Part shown: positions 1 to 6,916 of the stretch, in pieces
How the letters are laid out: each line of letters begins with the position of its first letter
How positions within the stretch are numbered: the first letter of the stretch is position 1
NCBI RefSeq assembly: GCF_933208505.1
Contig: NZ_CAKOEU010000005.1
Length of the DNA stretch: 64,000 nt
DNA from: Convivina praedatoris
GTDB taxonomy: Bacteria > Bacillota > Bacilli > Lactobacillales > Lactobacillaceae
Reading direction: 5' to 3' (one strand)
The notes under the pieces: model-generated
The model's input: the letters and a program-made list of their open reading frames with translations, nothing else
Databases searched by the model: none
Told to the model about the DNA's origin: nothing
Position numbers and translations under genes: made by a program

Positions 1-101
1 TAGAGGAACCACCTGTATCCATCTCGAACACAGAAGTTAAGCTCTAGAGCGCCGAAAGTAGTGGCCGGAACGCTGGCTGTGAGGATAGGACGATGCGATG
101 C
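1..101 (+). rRNA. rrf: 5S ribosomal RNA, 5' end cut by the window edge
   Basis: The first hundred bases carry the conserved 5S core, with the run CGAACACAGAAGTTAAGC near the start and GAGGATAGGAC near the 3' end. About 15 bases of the 5' strand lie before the window, so an rRNA operon probably ends here. The 3' boundary is set by comparison with the usual distance after the AGGAC motif and is good to a few bases. No tRNA gene follows. Confidence 0.93.
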
Positions 102-115
102 CGTACATAGATTTA

Positions 116-141
116 AAAAGACATCCTATTGGGTGTCTTTT
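116..141 (+). terminator. Terminator of the rRNA operon
   Basis: A ten-pair stem (AAAGACATCC with GGGTGTCTTT, one G-U pair) closes on a four-base loop and runs into T residues, 15 bases after the 5S rRNA. Confidence 0.85.
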
Positions 142-160
142 ATTGTATTTCAATCTTTGA

Positions 161-189
161 TTGTTTAGAATATAAGTTGTGATTATATT
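161..189 (+). promoter_or_regulatory. Probable mecA promoter
   Basis: TTGTTT and TATATT lie 17 bases apart, giving a leader of about 27 bases that contains the AAAGGTGG ribosome site of mecA. Confidence 0.5.
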
Positions 190-222
190 TTAATTTATGC
201 CTTATTTAGAAAGGTGGTTTCT

Positions 223-906
223 ATGGAAATGGAACGTATTAATGACCACACAATTCGGATAATGGTGGAGAATGAAGATTTAGAAGATCGAGGAACTTCT
301 GTTAAAGATTTGTTAAGCGATCGTACGAAAATTGAATCTTTTTTTTACAACATTTTATCCGAAATTGACGTGGATAATGATTTCATGGATAATGATAAAG
401 TTTCTTTTCAAATTTTACCTAACAAGAATGGCTTAGAACTTTTTATCTCGCGTATGGATAGTGAGAATGGTATTTCTGATATACTTGATACCATTGTTGG
501 AGGAAATGAGCTTCGCAATGATACTAAGGATGAGATTGACAATCTTTCAGATGAACGGCGTTCTGCTCTAATGGGGCAGGATTCATTTGGAAATCATGAA
601 AATTCCGATAATAAGGTGCGGCCGGTATTAGTTTATCGTTTTAGTGAAGTTGAAGATTTAATTAAATTAGCTGTTTTAATGAAAAACGTTAAACTTATTA
701 ATACGTTATTCAGTTATCAAGGGGAACTTTATCTTACTGTTGATTTTAGCAGTTTAGAATGTAGCGAAGATCAATATAATTTTATGTTAGGTAGTTTTTA
801 TGAATTTGCTGAATTATCAAAGTTTAGTTATGACGCTTTGGTAGAACATGGTCAGGTTGTTTATTTTAGAAGTGCTTTAAAGCAGATAGCAAAATTATTT
901 AGCTAA
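223..906 (+). CDS. mecA: Adaptor protein MecA
   Basis: MecA delivers substrates to the ClpC unfoldase for degradation by ClpCP and controls ClpC assembly in the cytoplasm. The 227-residue product opens with the typical MEMERINDHTIRI motif; a substrate-binding N-terminal domain is followed by a polar acidic linker (about residues 75-130) and a C-terminal ClpC-binding domain. I chose the ATG at 223 because AAAGGTGG lies five bases before it; a GTG nine bases upstream in frame sits inside that ribosome site. It stands alone between the rRNA operon and a rhodanese-like gene. Neither ClpC nor competence genes are in the window. Confidence 0.93.
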   Translation: MEMERINDHTIRIMVENEDLEDRGTSVKDLLSDRTKIESFFYNILSEIDVDNDFMDNDKVSFQILPNKNGLELFISRMDSENGISDILDTIVGGNELRNDTKDEIDNLSDERRSALMGQDSFGNHENSDNKVRPVLVYRFSEVEDLIKLAVLMKNVKLINTLFSYQGELYLTVDFSSLECSEDQYNFMLGSFYEFAELSKFSYDALVEHGQVVYFRSALKQIAKLFS

Positions 907-939
907 TATCACATGTAATTAATTATTGGGAATATTAAT

Positions 940-1332
940 ATGAATTTATTTTTAGTGTTATTTTTAGTTGTTTTCTTTTGGCTACTATTTGTTGGGGTTT
1001 CTTGGTTGTTCATGTTTTTATTGGCCAAGAGCCGAGGAACTGTCTTAAAGGGTGATGAATTTTATCAAAAAGCGACTGATGAGCATGGTCAGTTGATTGA
1101 CTTACGTGATAGTGCACCATATAAGCGTTCTCACATGCGGAATGCTCGGAATATTCCGACTTTAAACTTTACTCAGGGGAAGTCAGGCCTACGCAAGGAC
1201 CGTGACATTTTTCTTTACGATGATAGTATTCGAGGAGCAATTCGGGTTGCTGGGATTTTAAAGAAGCAAGGTTTTTCAAAGAATAAAATCTTTATTTTAC
1301 GTGGAGGCTACCGTCAATATAAGGGGAGGTAG
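940..1332 (+). CDS. Membrane-anchored rhodanese-like protein lacking the catalytic cysteine
   Basis: The 130-residue protein has one strongly hydrophobic N-terminal membrane segment (about residues 2-30) and a cytoplasmic rhodanese-fold domain (LIDLRDSAPYKRSHMRNARN, then IFILRGGY near the end). In active sulfurtransferases the loop after the central strand carries a Cys; here it reads LYDDSIRGA, with no Cys anywhere in the protein. It is therefore unlikely to transfer sulfur and may bind a partner instead. The ribosome site is weak (TTGGGAA). Such proteins are common beside cell-shape genes in lactobacilli; the precise role is unknown. Confidence 0.75.
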   Translation: MNLFLVLFLVVFFWLLFVGVSWLFMFLLAKSRGTVLKGDEFYQKATDEHGQLIDLRDSAPYKRSHMRNARNIPTLNFTQGKSGLRKDRDIFLYDDSIRGAIRVAGILKKQGFSKNKIFILRGGYRQYKGR

Positions 1333-1338
1333 AGCACA

Positions 1339-1367
1339 AAAAAGACCGCATCTCGCGGTCTTTTTCT
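1339..1367. terminator. Bidirectional terminator
   Basis: AAAAAGACCGC pairs perfectly with GCGGTCTTTTT around a four-base loop. A-rich and T-rich flanks let it serve both the rhodanese-like gene and the converging DUF3042 gene. Confidence 0.9.
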
Positions 1368-1374
1368 TTGAATC

Positions 1375-1560
1375 TTAGTAGCGTGATTGATGAGCGGCAA
1401 CACTACGGCGAACAGCTGCTTTAGATACTTTGTCGTAGTGTTCTTCTGCTTTTTGTTCTGGTTTAACAACTAATTGGCGATACCCCAATGCACTGCTTAC
1501 AACAGCAAAGGCGGAAACGGCTAGTCCCGTCAATACACCAAATTTAAATGTTTTTTTCAT
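1375..1560 (-). CDS. DUF3042 family small membrane protein
   Basis: The product has 61 residues: a basic start (MKKTFKFG), one membrane segment with Gly/Ala (about residues 7-27), then a charged tail ending in RRSVAAHQSRY. This matches the DUF3042 family of lactic acid bacteria, which often neighbours miaA, as here. The orientation suggests an anchored protein with a polar domain of about 35 residues; no function is known. Its promoter (TTTACA-17-GATAAT) faces away from miaA, and AGGAG lies upstream of the ATG. Confidence 0.8.
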   Translation of the reverse strand: MKKTFKFGVLTGLAVSAFAVVSSALGYRQLVVKPEQKAEEHYDKVSKAAVRRSVAAHQSRY

Positions 1561-1591
1561 TACTATCTCCTCTATACTACGTATACACAGT

Positions 1592-1620
1592 ATTATCGTT
1601 TATTTTTGTTCTTTTGTAAA
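1592..1620 (-). promoter_or_regulatory. Promoter of the DUF3042 gene
   Basis: On the minus strand TTTACA (1620-1615) and GATAAT (1597-1592) are 17 bases apart, with the start codon about 30 bases beyond. It lies in the miaA upstream region. Confidence 0.7.
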
Positions 1621-1644
1621 TGTTTTTTAGAAAGAGAAGGATTT

Positions 1645-2511
1645 ATGGTTGCCATTCCGATTTTAGTCATAGCTGGTCCAACTGCTTCGGGGAAAAGTTC
1701 CTTAGCTTTGAAGGTTGCAGAAGAGTTCAACGGAGAAATTATTTCAGCAGATTCAATGCAGATTTATCGTGGATTGGATATTGGAACTGCTAAGCCAACT
1801 GTTGCTGAACAGGATCAGATTTGTCATCATTTGATTGATATCGTAGATATTAATCAAAAATTTTCAGTTCATGACTATATAAGATTAGCAGATCAAGCAA
1901 TTTTGTCTGTGCATCGGCGTGGTAAACTACCAATTGTGGTCGGTGGAACAGGCTTCTATGTTAAGTCACTTTTAGGTTTACAATCCTTAGAATATGGTGA
2001 AAGCAACTTAGATGAAGTAGCTGAACTGGAAAAATTAACAACAGTAGAATTACGAGATTTACTAATAGATTCTACTTTAGTAACTGATAGAGATAACCGT
2101 CAACGTCTCATTAGAGGTATTCAAAAGCAGCAACACGGTAAAAAGACAAGTCCGGTTAGGCCGATCTATGATGCGCAAACAATTGCCTTAGCATGGCCAC
2201 GTGATATTTTATATGAGCGCATAAATCAGCGAGTGTTACTGATGCTTGAGCAAGGACTAATTGATGAGGCCCAGATGTTGTATAACACTGGTGGTATTGC
2301 CTTACAAGCCGGCCGCGGAATTGGCTATAAAGAATTTTATCCATACTTTAATGGTCAAGTAACACTGAATGAAGTTGTTGAACAGATTCAACAAGATTCT
2401 CGTCGATATGCTAAACGACAGTTAACCTATTGGCGTCATCAAATTGATGGGTTGGAATGGGTTGATGCGGGAATGGCTTACGAGCATATACGAACCTATC
2501 TTGCCGATTAA
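1645..2511 (+). CDS. miaA: tRNA dimethylallyltransferase MiaA
   Basis: MiaA transfers a dimethylallyl group to N6 of adenosine 37 in tRNAs that read codons starting with U, which strengthens codon pairing. The 288-residue product has the P-loop GPTASGKSS (about residues 9-17), the DSMQIYRGLDIGT substrate motif and the VVGGTGFY motif. I start it at the ATG at 1645, preceded by AGAGAAGG; an upstream TTG in the same frame lies inside the divergent promoter region and lacks a ribosome site. It is slightly short for the family but complete. Confidence 0.93.
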   Translation: MVAIPILVIAGPTASGKSSLALKVAEEFNGEIISADSMQIYRGLDIGTAKPTVAEQDQICHHLIDIVDINQKFSVHDYIRLADQAILSVHRRGKLPIVVGGTGFYVKSLLGLQSLEYGESNLDEVAELEKLTTVELRDLLIDSTLVTDRDNRQRLIRGIQKQQHGKKTSPVRPIYDAQTIALAWPRDILYERINQRVLLMLEQGLIDEAQMLYNTGGIALQAGRGIGYKEFYPYFNGQVTLNEVVEQIQQDSRRYAKRQLTYWRHQIDGLEWVDAGMAYEHIRTYLAD

Positions 2512-2545
2512 TAAAATTTTATTAAGTTTAAAATGGGGAGTTGAA

Positions 2546-2725
2546 ATGACAGTTGACTATTTAACAGCATTGAATGATTTACGTGATGGAAAGATTGAAG
2601 AACTTAAAATTACACCTAGCGATTTTGCAGCTTTTCAAAAAGGGTGGTCGCAATTTCCTTATCAAAATACGGTGCGAGGAATTGCCCATAGAGGTGGACA
2701 TATCACTTACATTCGTTCAAAATAA
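2546..2725 (+). CDS. Hypothetical protein of 59 residues
   Basis: I do not recognise this protein. It starts at an ATG five bases after GGGGAG, 34 bases after miaA, and is probably cotranscribed with it. The product is soluble, without signal or membrane segment: an acidic first half with alternating hydrophobic residues (probably helical) and a conserved-looking second half with FQKGWSQFPYQ and IAHRGGHITY. Two Gly-His clusters and aromatic residues look like a real small fold rather than chance coding. A longer reading from 2444 would overlap miaA and has no better start. Function unknown. Confidence 0.6.
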   Translation: MTVDYLTALNDLRDGKIEELKITPSDFAAFQKGWSQFPYQNTVRGIAHRGGHITYIRSK

Positions 2726-2746
2726 GATGTGTAGTAGTGAAAAATA

Positions 2747-2755
2747 TGCTACAAT
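2747..2755 (+). promoter_or_regulatory. Extended -10 promoter of mreB
   Basis: TGC followed by TACAAT forms an extended -10; no good -35 is seen. The leader would be about 60 bases and includes a hairpin ending just before the mreB start region. Confidence 0.5.
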
Positions 2756-2779
2756 AATCTACGAGTAAAATAATAATTA

Positions 2780-2804
2780 GTGGTGACCCATGTGGATCTA
2801 CCAC
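2780..2804 (+). promoter_or_regulatory. Leader hairpin upstream of mreB
   Basis: GTGGT (2780-2784) pairs with ACCAC (2800-2804), extended inward by CC/GG with small bulges. It ends about 19 bases before the GTG start and could influence translation of mreB. There is no T tract, so it is not a terminator. Confidence 0.35.
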
Positions 2805-2822
2805 GAAATGAGAGGCAAAATC

Positions 2823-3830
2823 GTGGTTTTTTCATTTGGACAACAAAATGTTGGTATCGACCTAGGGACAGCCAATACATATGTCTACCTAGAAGGTAAA
2901 GGGATTGTATTACGTGAACCTTCTGTCGTAGCCCGAAATACCGAAACAAACGAAGTAATTGCGGTAGGTACTGAAGCTAAGGAAATGCTAGGACGGACAC
3001 CATCAAGTATTTCTGCAATTCGTCCGATGCGTGATGGCGTTATTGCCGATTATGATACAACGGTTGCGATGATTACTTATTACCTAAAAAAGGCTCTAGG
3101 TGGCCGTATGGGTCATCCTTATGTTACCTTAGGTGTCCCTTCAGGAATCACTGCAGTTGAGCGTCGTGCGGTTATTGATGCCGCTCGTGTAGCTGGAGCT
3201 CGGGATGCCTACGTATTAGAAGAACCTTTTGCTGCTGCTGTTGGAGCCGGTTTGCCAGTCATGGATCCAACAGGATCTATGGTTGTTGATTTAGGTGGGG
3301 GAACGACTGATGTTGCCACCATTTCGCTTGGTGGGATTGTTTCAAGTCGTTCAACTCGTTTTGCCGGTGATAAGTTAGATGAATCTATTGCTAACTATAT
3401 CCGTAATAAATACGAAGCAGCAATTGGTGAACCAACAGCTGAACGCTTAAAGATTGATATTGGTACGGTTTCGTTGGAAGAAGCACGTGAAATTGAACCA
3501 GCAATGGTACGCGGACGTGATTTATTAACTGGTTTGCCAAAGACCTATGAAATTAGTGCTGAGGACGTTGCCATGGCCATTCAAGAGCCAATTAGTGAAA
3601 TTGTTAATGCAATCCGTGAGACTTTGGAAGCGACCCAGCCTGAAATTGCTGCTGATATTATTGATCACGGCATGGTCTTAACTGGTGGTGGGGCATTGCT
3701 CCGTGGTATGGATTCAATGATTCAAGAAATTACTAAGGTACCAGTATTGATTGCCAAGGATCCACTTGATGCTGTTGCCAATGGTATTGGTGAGTCACTG
3801 AAGTCACTTGATGTATTACGTCAAAAATAA
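2823..3830 (+). CDS. mreB: Rod shape-determining protein MreB
   Basis: MreB is the bacterial actin homologue that forms membrane-bound filaments guiding lateral wall synthesis. The 335-residue product has phosphate-binding motif 1 (GIDLGTANTYVY, near residue 9), motif 2 (VDLGGGTTDVA, near 155) and the adenosine motif (LTGGGALLRG, near 285). I prefer the GTG at 2823, which has GAGAGG seven bases upstream and gives the usual short N terminus; the ATG at 2808 lacks a ribosome site. It is followed by a terminator hairpin and then mreC and mreD. No mbl paralogue is nearby. Confidence 0.94.
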   Translation: MVFSFGQQNVGIDLGTANTYVYLEGKGIVLREPSVVARNTETNEVIAVGTEAKEMLGRTPSSISAIRPMRDGVIADYDTTVAMITYYLKKALGGRMGHPYVTLGVPSGITAVERRAVIDAARVAGARDAYVLEEPFAAAVGAGLPVMDPTGSMVVDLGGGTTDVATISLGGIVSSRSTRFAGDKLDESIANYIRNKYEAAIGEPTAERLKIDIGTVSLEEAREIEPAMVRGRDLLTGLPKTYEISAEDVAMAIQEPISEIVNAIRETLEATQPEIAADIIDHGMVLTGGGALLRGMDSMIQEITKVPVLIAKDPLDAVANGIGESLKSLDVLRQK

Positions 3831-3843
3831 TTAAGTTTAACAG

Positions 3844-3875
3844 AAGCGTGGCGCTTGCGCTACGCTTTTATTTTT
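3844..3875 (+). terminator. Terminator between mreB and mreC
   Basis: AAGCGTGGC pairs with GCTACGCTT (one G-U) around a short loop, then TTTATTTTT. Since no clear separate promoter precedes mreC, it may be leaky and lower mreCD expression relative to mreB. Confidence 0.75.
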
Positions 3876-3900
3876 CACACCTGGGGAAGGAATAATAAGA

Positions 3901-4758
3901 ATGCGTAAATTTTTTTCTTCAAAAACTGCAGTGACTATCATCATTGGTTTCTTTGTCATAGTGGGTTTGATTGCAGGATCAAATTGGTGGGCACGTCGTA
4001 CGAATACCACACCTTTTTTTCAACGCTTTATGAATGATTTAGCGGGGGGAATCAGTCGTGTAATTTCTGTACCAACCAATGCAGTCGGGAAAAGTGCTGA
4101 TAGTGCCGGCAACTTGCTTAACACATTTGCAGAAAACAAAAAATTAAAATCAGAAATTGATAGTTATGCCCAAGACAAAGTTCGTTTACAAACTGTTGAA
4201 AGTGAGAATCAATCTCTAAAGAAACAGTTGAAGTTAAAAGAGACTTTGACCGATTATGATACTGTTTCAGCAGTAACCATTAGTCGTTCACCTACGACTT
4301 GGAAATCACAGTTAGTTATTGATAAAGGGGCCCGAGCTGGTTTAAGAAAAGGTATGCCAGTATTGGCTGGTTCTGGTATTATTGGCCGAATTAGCGAAGT
4401 AAATACGGTTAATGCTAAAGTGGCTTTAATATCTGATACTAGTGAGGATGCCAACCGTTTTGCGATTACCATTAAGGGGACCCACGGAGACGTCAATGGA
4501 ATTATCTCTGATTTTGATTCAGAGCGGGGGCAGTTAGTTATGGGTCAGATTACTTCTAGCAATGAAATTAAAAAGGGTGATACTGTTCAGACATCTGGAT
4601 TAGGTGGTGTGATTCCAGCTGGCTTGTTTGTTGGTAAAGTTGCAGAAGTAACGACAGATGATTATGGTTTGTCAAAGAAAGTATATATTGAACCAAGTGC
4701 TGATTTAGGTAATATCACAACGGTATTAGTGGCAGTTTCACATATGGAGACGAAGTGA
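3901..4758 (+). CDS. mreC: Rod shape-determining protein MreC
   Basis: MreC is a bitopic protein that links MreB and MreD to the wall synthases outside the membrane. The 285-residue product has a short cytoplasmic start, one membrane segment (about residues 9-29), a coiled coil (about 70-115) and the extracellular beta-domain with typical VIDKGARAGLRKGMPV and GLGGVIPAGLFVG stretches. GGGGAAGGAA lies upstream of the ATG. Its stop overlaps the mreD start by one base. Confidence 0.93.
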   Translation: MRKFFSSKTAVTIIIGFFVIVGLIAGSNWWARRTNTTPFFQRFMNDLAGGISRVISVPTNAVGKSADSAGNLLNTFAENKKLKSEIDSYAQDKVRLQTVESENQSLKKQLKLKETLTDYDTVSAVTISRSPTTWKSQLVIDKGARAGLRKGMPVLAGSGIIGRISEVNTVNAKVALISDTSEDANRFAITIKGTHGDVNGIISDFDSERGQLVMGQITSSNEIKKGDTVQTSGLGGVIPAGLFVGKVAEVTTDDYGLSKKVYIEPSADLGNITTVLVAVSHMETK

Positions 4759-5285
4759 TGGCATTTTGGCAGTTAATTCGATTTCGAGTTATTTATCCGT
4801 TAGTTTTATTCTTTTTATTATTCTTAGATGGTAATTTAATGTCTAGTTTAGGTGGGGTTTTAAACCATTTTCCTTTTCATATTTTACCGCTATTAACTTT
4901 GATTTGGTTGTTTTATGCAATTGAATTTGAAGTTACCAATCGTATTCCATTTTGGGTGTATGTTGTTGTGATTGGCTTGTTATTTGATATTTATTACACT
5001 GGGATTTTAGGTTCTTACACGATTGCTTTTTTGGCAGCCTGTGTGGTGATGGAGCGTTTGCGTCCCTATTTTGATGAACGACTAATGAGTGGCTTATTGT
5101 TGTGCTTAATTGGTTTAATTATTTATCTATTGGTGACATATGCGACTGGGTTTATTATTAATATCGCCGATGTTAGTTTAGGACGGTTTCTCCTATATGA
5201 ATTAGTACCGACGTTGGTCTTAAATATTATCATTGCGGCCTTAGGTTACTATCCAGCTTGGTCATTATTCCAAGTTCTATCATAA
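4758..5285 (+). CDS. mreD: Rod shape-determining protein MreD
   Basis: MreD is the polytopic membrane member of the elongation complex. The 175-residue, very hydrophobic product has five or six predicted membrane segments and the charged pattern MERLRPYFDER between them. The ATG at 4758 overlaps the mreC stop (TGATG); an in-frame GTG three bases upstream is an alternative. GGAG lies about eight bases upstream, inside mreC. No terminator follows before the strong T-box promoter. Confidence 0.9.
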   Translation: MAFWQLIRFRVIYPLVLFFLLFLDGNLMSSLGGVLNHFPFHILPLLTLIWLFYAIEFEVTNRIPFWVYVVVIGLLFDIYYTGILGSYTIAFLAACVVMERLRPYFDERLMSGLLLCLIGLIIYLLVTYATGFIINIADVSLGRFLLYELVPTLVLNIIIAALGYYPAWSLFQVLS

Positions 5286-5288
5286 TTC

Positions 5289-5317
5289 TTGACAATCTGA
5301 TAAAAACTTTGTATAAT
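5289..5317 (+). promoter_or_regulatory. Promoter of the T-box/ABC importer operon
   Basis: TTGACA and TATAAT are both perfect and 17 bases apart, the strongest consensus promoter I see in this window. Transcription would start near 5323 and run into the T-box leader. Confidence 0.92.
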
Positions 5318-5324
5318 GAGAAAA

Positions 5325-5590
5325 ACATTTGAAAACGATGAGTAGAAGAGTAATTTACTACCTCATATCAGGGAGCTTACGGTAATTGAGAGTAAGTATG
5401 GATAGTGAATGAAACACATCTACGAGTGCAAGATTGAATTTGAGTAGGTTTTGCCGGTGATGGCCGTTAACACATTCAGTTTTAAACTGATTGAGGCTGT
5501 ATTAGTGATGATGCAGCGGATAATGAGGTGGGACCGCGGAAACGCCCTCTAAGTGCTTATTAGCATTTAGAGGGCGTTTCTTTCGTTTTT
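5325..5590 (+). promoter_or_regulatory. T-box riboswitch, probably sensing uncharged tRNA-His
   Basis: The 348-base gap between mreD and the importer holds a complete T-box leader. Stem I includes AGTA (5349-5352) on the 5' side and a 3' specifier side GTGAATGAAACACATC. The T-box core TGGGACCGCGG is at 5529-5539. The antiterminator can be drawn as GAGG (5525-5528) with CCTC (5546-5549) and GCG (5536-5538) with CGC (5543-5545), bulging TGGGACC. The specifier is best read as CAC (5415-5417), followed by a purine. The variable base of TGGN is G, which would pair with discriminator C73, a hallmark of bacterial tRNA-His. AAC (Asn) is a weaker reading, since tRNA-Asn has G73. Confidence 0.92.
5540..5590 (+). 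terminator. Regulated terminator of the T-box leader
   Basis: AAACGCCCTCTAAGTGC pairs with GCATTTAGAGGGCGTTT (one wobble) around TTATTA, followed by a T-rich run. Its 5' strand is also the 3' strand of the antiterminator, as the mechanism requires. Confidence 0.93.
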
Positions 5591-5633
5591 AAATAATTGG
5601 TAGTCATTAACCGTGACATAAAGAGGGGGCAAT

Positions 5634-6275
5634 ATGAAATATTTGATGGAAATTTTACCAGGGATTTTGACCGGATTACAGTCGACCTTAGGGGTATTCT
5701 TCATTACTCTGTTGGGATCAATTCCTTTAGGAATTTTAGTTTCTGTAGGGATGAAATCGCCTTATTTTACAATTCGATGGCTCATTAATGGTTATATTTG
5801 GATTATGCGTGGTACGCCATTATTATTACAGTTGATATTTATCTACTATGGTCTAAGTATGATTGGGATTAACTTTCCTCGTTTTGAAGCAGCCGTACTA
5901 GCCTTTGTTGTTAATTATGCCGCTTATTTAGCTGAAATATTTCGTGGAGGATTACAATCAATCCCTAAGGGACAATATGATGCGGCTAAAGTATTAGGAT
6001 TTAGTCGAAGTCAAACTTTCTTTAAAATTGTTTTGCCCCAGGTAATTAAGATTATTATGCCATCCTTTGGTAATGAAGTGATTAATTTGGTTAAAGATAC
6101 TTCACTAGTATATGTTATTGGCTTGGGTGATATTTTACGAGCAGGGAGTATCGCCGCTAGTCGAGATGTAACTTTAATTCCTTACCTAGTTGTAGGAATT
6201 CTTTATTTAATCATGACTGCAGCCGTTACTGTCTCACTCCGTCGTAGTGAGAAGCGTTTAAGTATTTGGAGGTAA
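5634..6275 (+). CDS. Amino acid ABC transporter permease (probable histidine importer)
   Basis: This is the membrane component of a polar amino acid importer. The 213-residue product has about five membrane segments and the ATPase-docking EAA-type motif (YDAAKVLGFSRSQTFFKIVL, near residue 115) ending in the usual PQ. It starts at an ATG after GAGGGGG. As only one permease is present, it probably works as a homodimer. The T-box ahead suggests that histidine starvation raises its expression; histidine specificity is inference from the leader, not from the protein. Confidence 0.88.
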   Translation: MKYLMEILPGILTGLQSTLGVFFITLLGSIPLGILVSVGMKSPYFTIRWLINGYIWIMRGTPLLLQLIFIYYGLSMIGINFPRFEAAVLAFVVNYAAYLAEIFRGGLQSIPKGQYDAAKVLGFSRSQTFFKIVLPQVIKIIMPSFGNEVINLVKDTSLVYVIGLGDILRAGSIAASRDVTLIPYLVVGILYLIMTAAVTVSLRRSEKRLSIWR

Positions 6276-6277
6276 AT

Positions 6278-6916
6278 ATGTTAGAAATTAAGGGATTAAC
6301 CAAAAAATATGGTCAAAATGTTATTTTTAAAGACTTGGATTTAACGCTGAATAATGGAGAAGTATTGAGTGTTATTGGTCCTTCGGGAATCGGTAAAACC
6401 ACATTAATTAAAATTATGACGGGATTAGAGACGGCTAACAGTGGACAAGTTTTCATTGATGGAGAAGAATTTGGCATTGGTGATGGTCGCTTAAATGCTA
6501 AAATTGGTATTATTTTTCAAGACTTTAATCTTTTTCCCAACTATACTGTCTTAGATAATATTACTTTAGCACCTGTAAATGTTAATAAATTATCCAAAAA
6601 AGCTGCTAAACAAGAAGCCATAGAATTCCTTGATACATTAGGGATGAAGGATAAAGAAATCCTATATCCCTATCAGCTATCTGGTGGGCAAAAGCAGCGT
6701 GTCGCCATTGCCCGTGCTTTAGCAATGCATCCCAATATTATTGCCTATGATGAACCTACTAGTGGGTTAGATGAACATTCAACACGTCAAGTGGCTGCCG
6801 TAATTAAACAGTTGAAGAGTAGCGGGGTTACCCAATTGGTGATTACCCACGATCAATATTTTGCAGAATTAATTTCTGACCGTATATTTGATTTTGCCCA
6901 GGAGGTACAAAGATAA
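6278..6916 (+). CDS. Amino acid ABC transporter ATP-binding protein
   Basis: The ATPase of the importer has 212 residues. Visible motifs are the P-loop GPSGIGKTT, the Q-loop in IFQDFNLFPNYT, the signature LSGGQKQR, Walker B IIAYDEPTSGLD and the switch histidine in VITHDQ. The ATG at 6278 follows GGAGG by five bases and lies two bases after the permease stop; a start 12 bases upstream would overlap the permease. It lacks the C-terminal regulatory domain of methionine importers, which fits the polar amino acid family. Confidence 0.9.
   Translation: MLEIKGLTKKYGQNVIFKDLDLTLNNGEVLSVIGPSGIGKTTLIKIMTGLETANSGQVFIDGEEFGIGDGRLNAKIGIIFQDFNLFPNYTVLDNITLAPVNVNKLSKKAAKQEAIEFLDTLGMKDKEILYPYQLSGGQKQRVAIARALAMHPNIIAYDEPTSGLDEHSTRQVAAVIKQLKSSGVTQLVITHDQYFAELISDRIFDFAQEVQR

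Noticed and set aside
102..222. tRNA gene after the 5S rRNA
   Set aside because: The segment is a terminator and an AT-rich promoter region without cloverleaf arms.
2444..2545. Longer version of the 59-residue protein
   Set aside because: It would overlap the end of miaA; the ATG at 2546 has GGGGAG at the right distance.
5329..5343. cre site at the start of the T-box leader
   Set aside because: The right half of the motif is missing, and T-box control already explains regulation.
5401..5420. Lys (AAA) or Asn (AAC) as the T-box specifier
   Set aside because: AAA is followed by C rather than a purine, and both tRNA-Lys (A73) and tRNA-Asn (G73) would clash with the TGGG bulge. CAC fits both rules better.
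5597..5788. Alternative frame overlapping the importer permease start
   Set aside because: It overlaps the permease, which has the better ribosome site (GAGGGGG) and clear homology.
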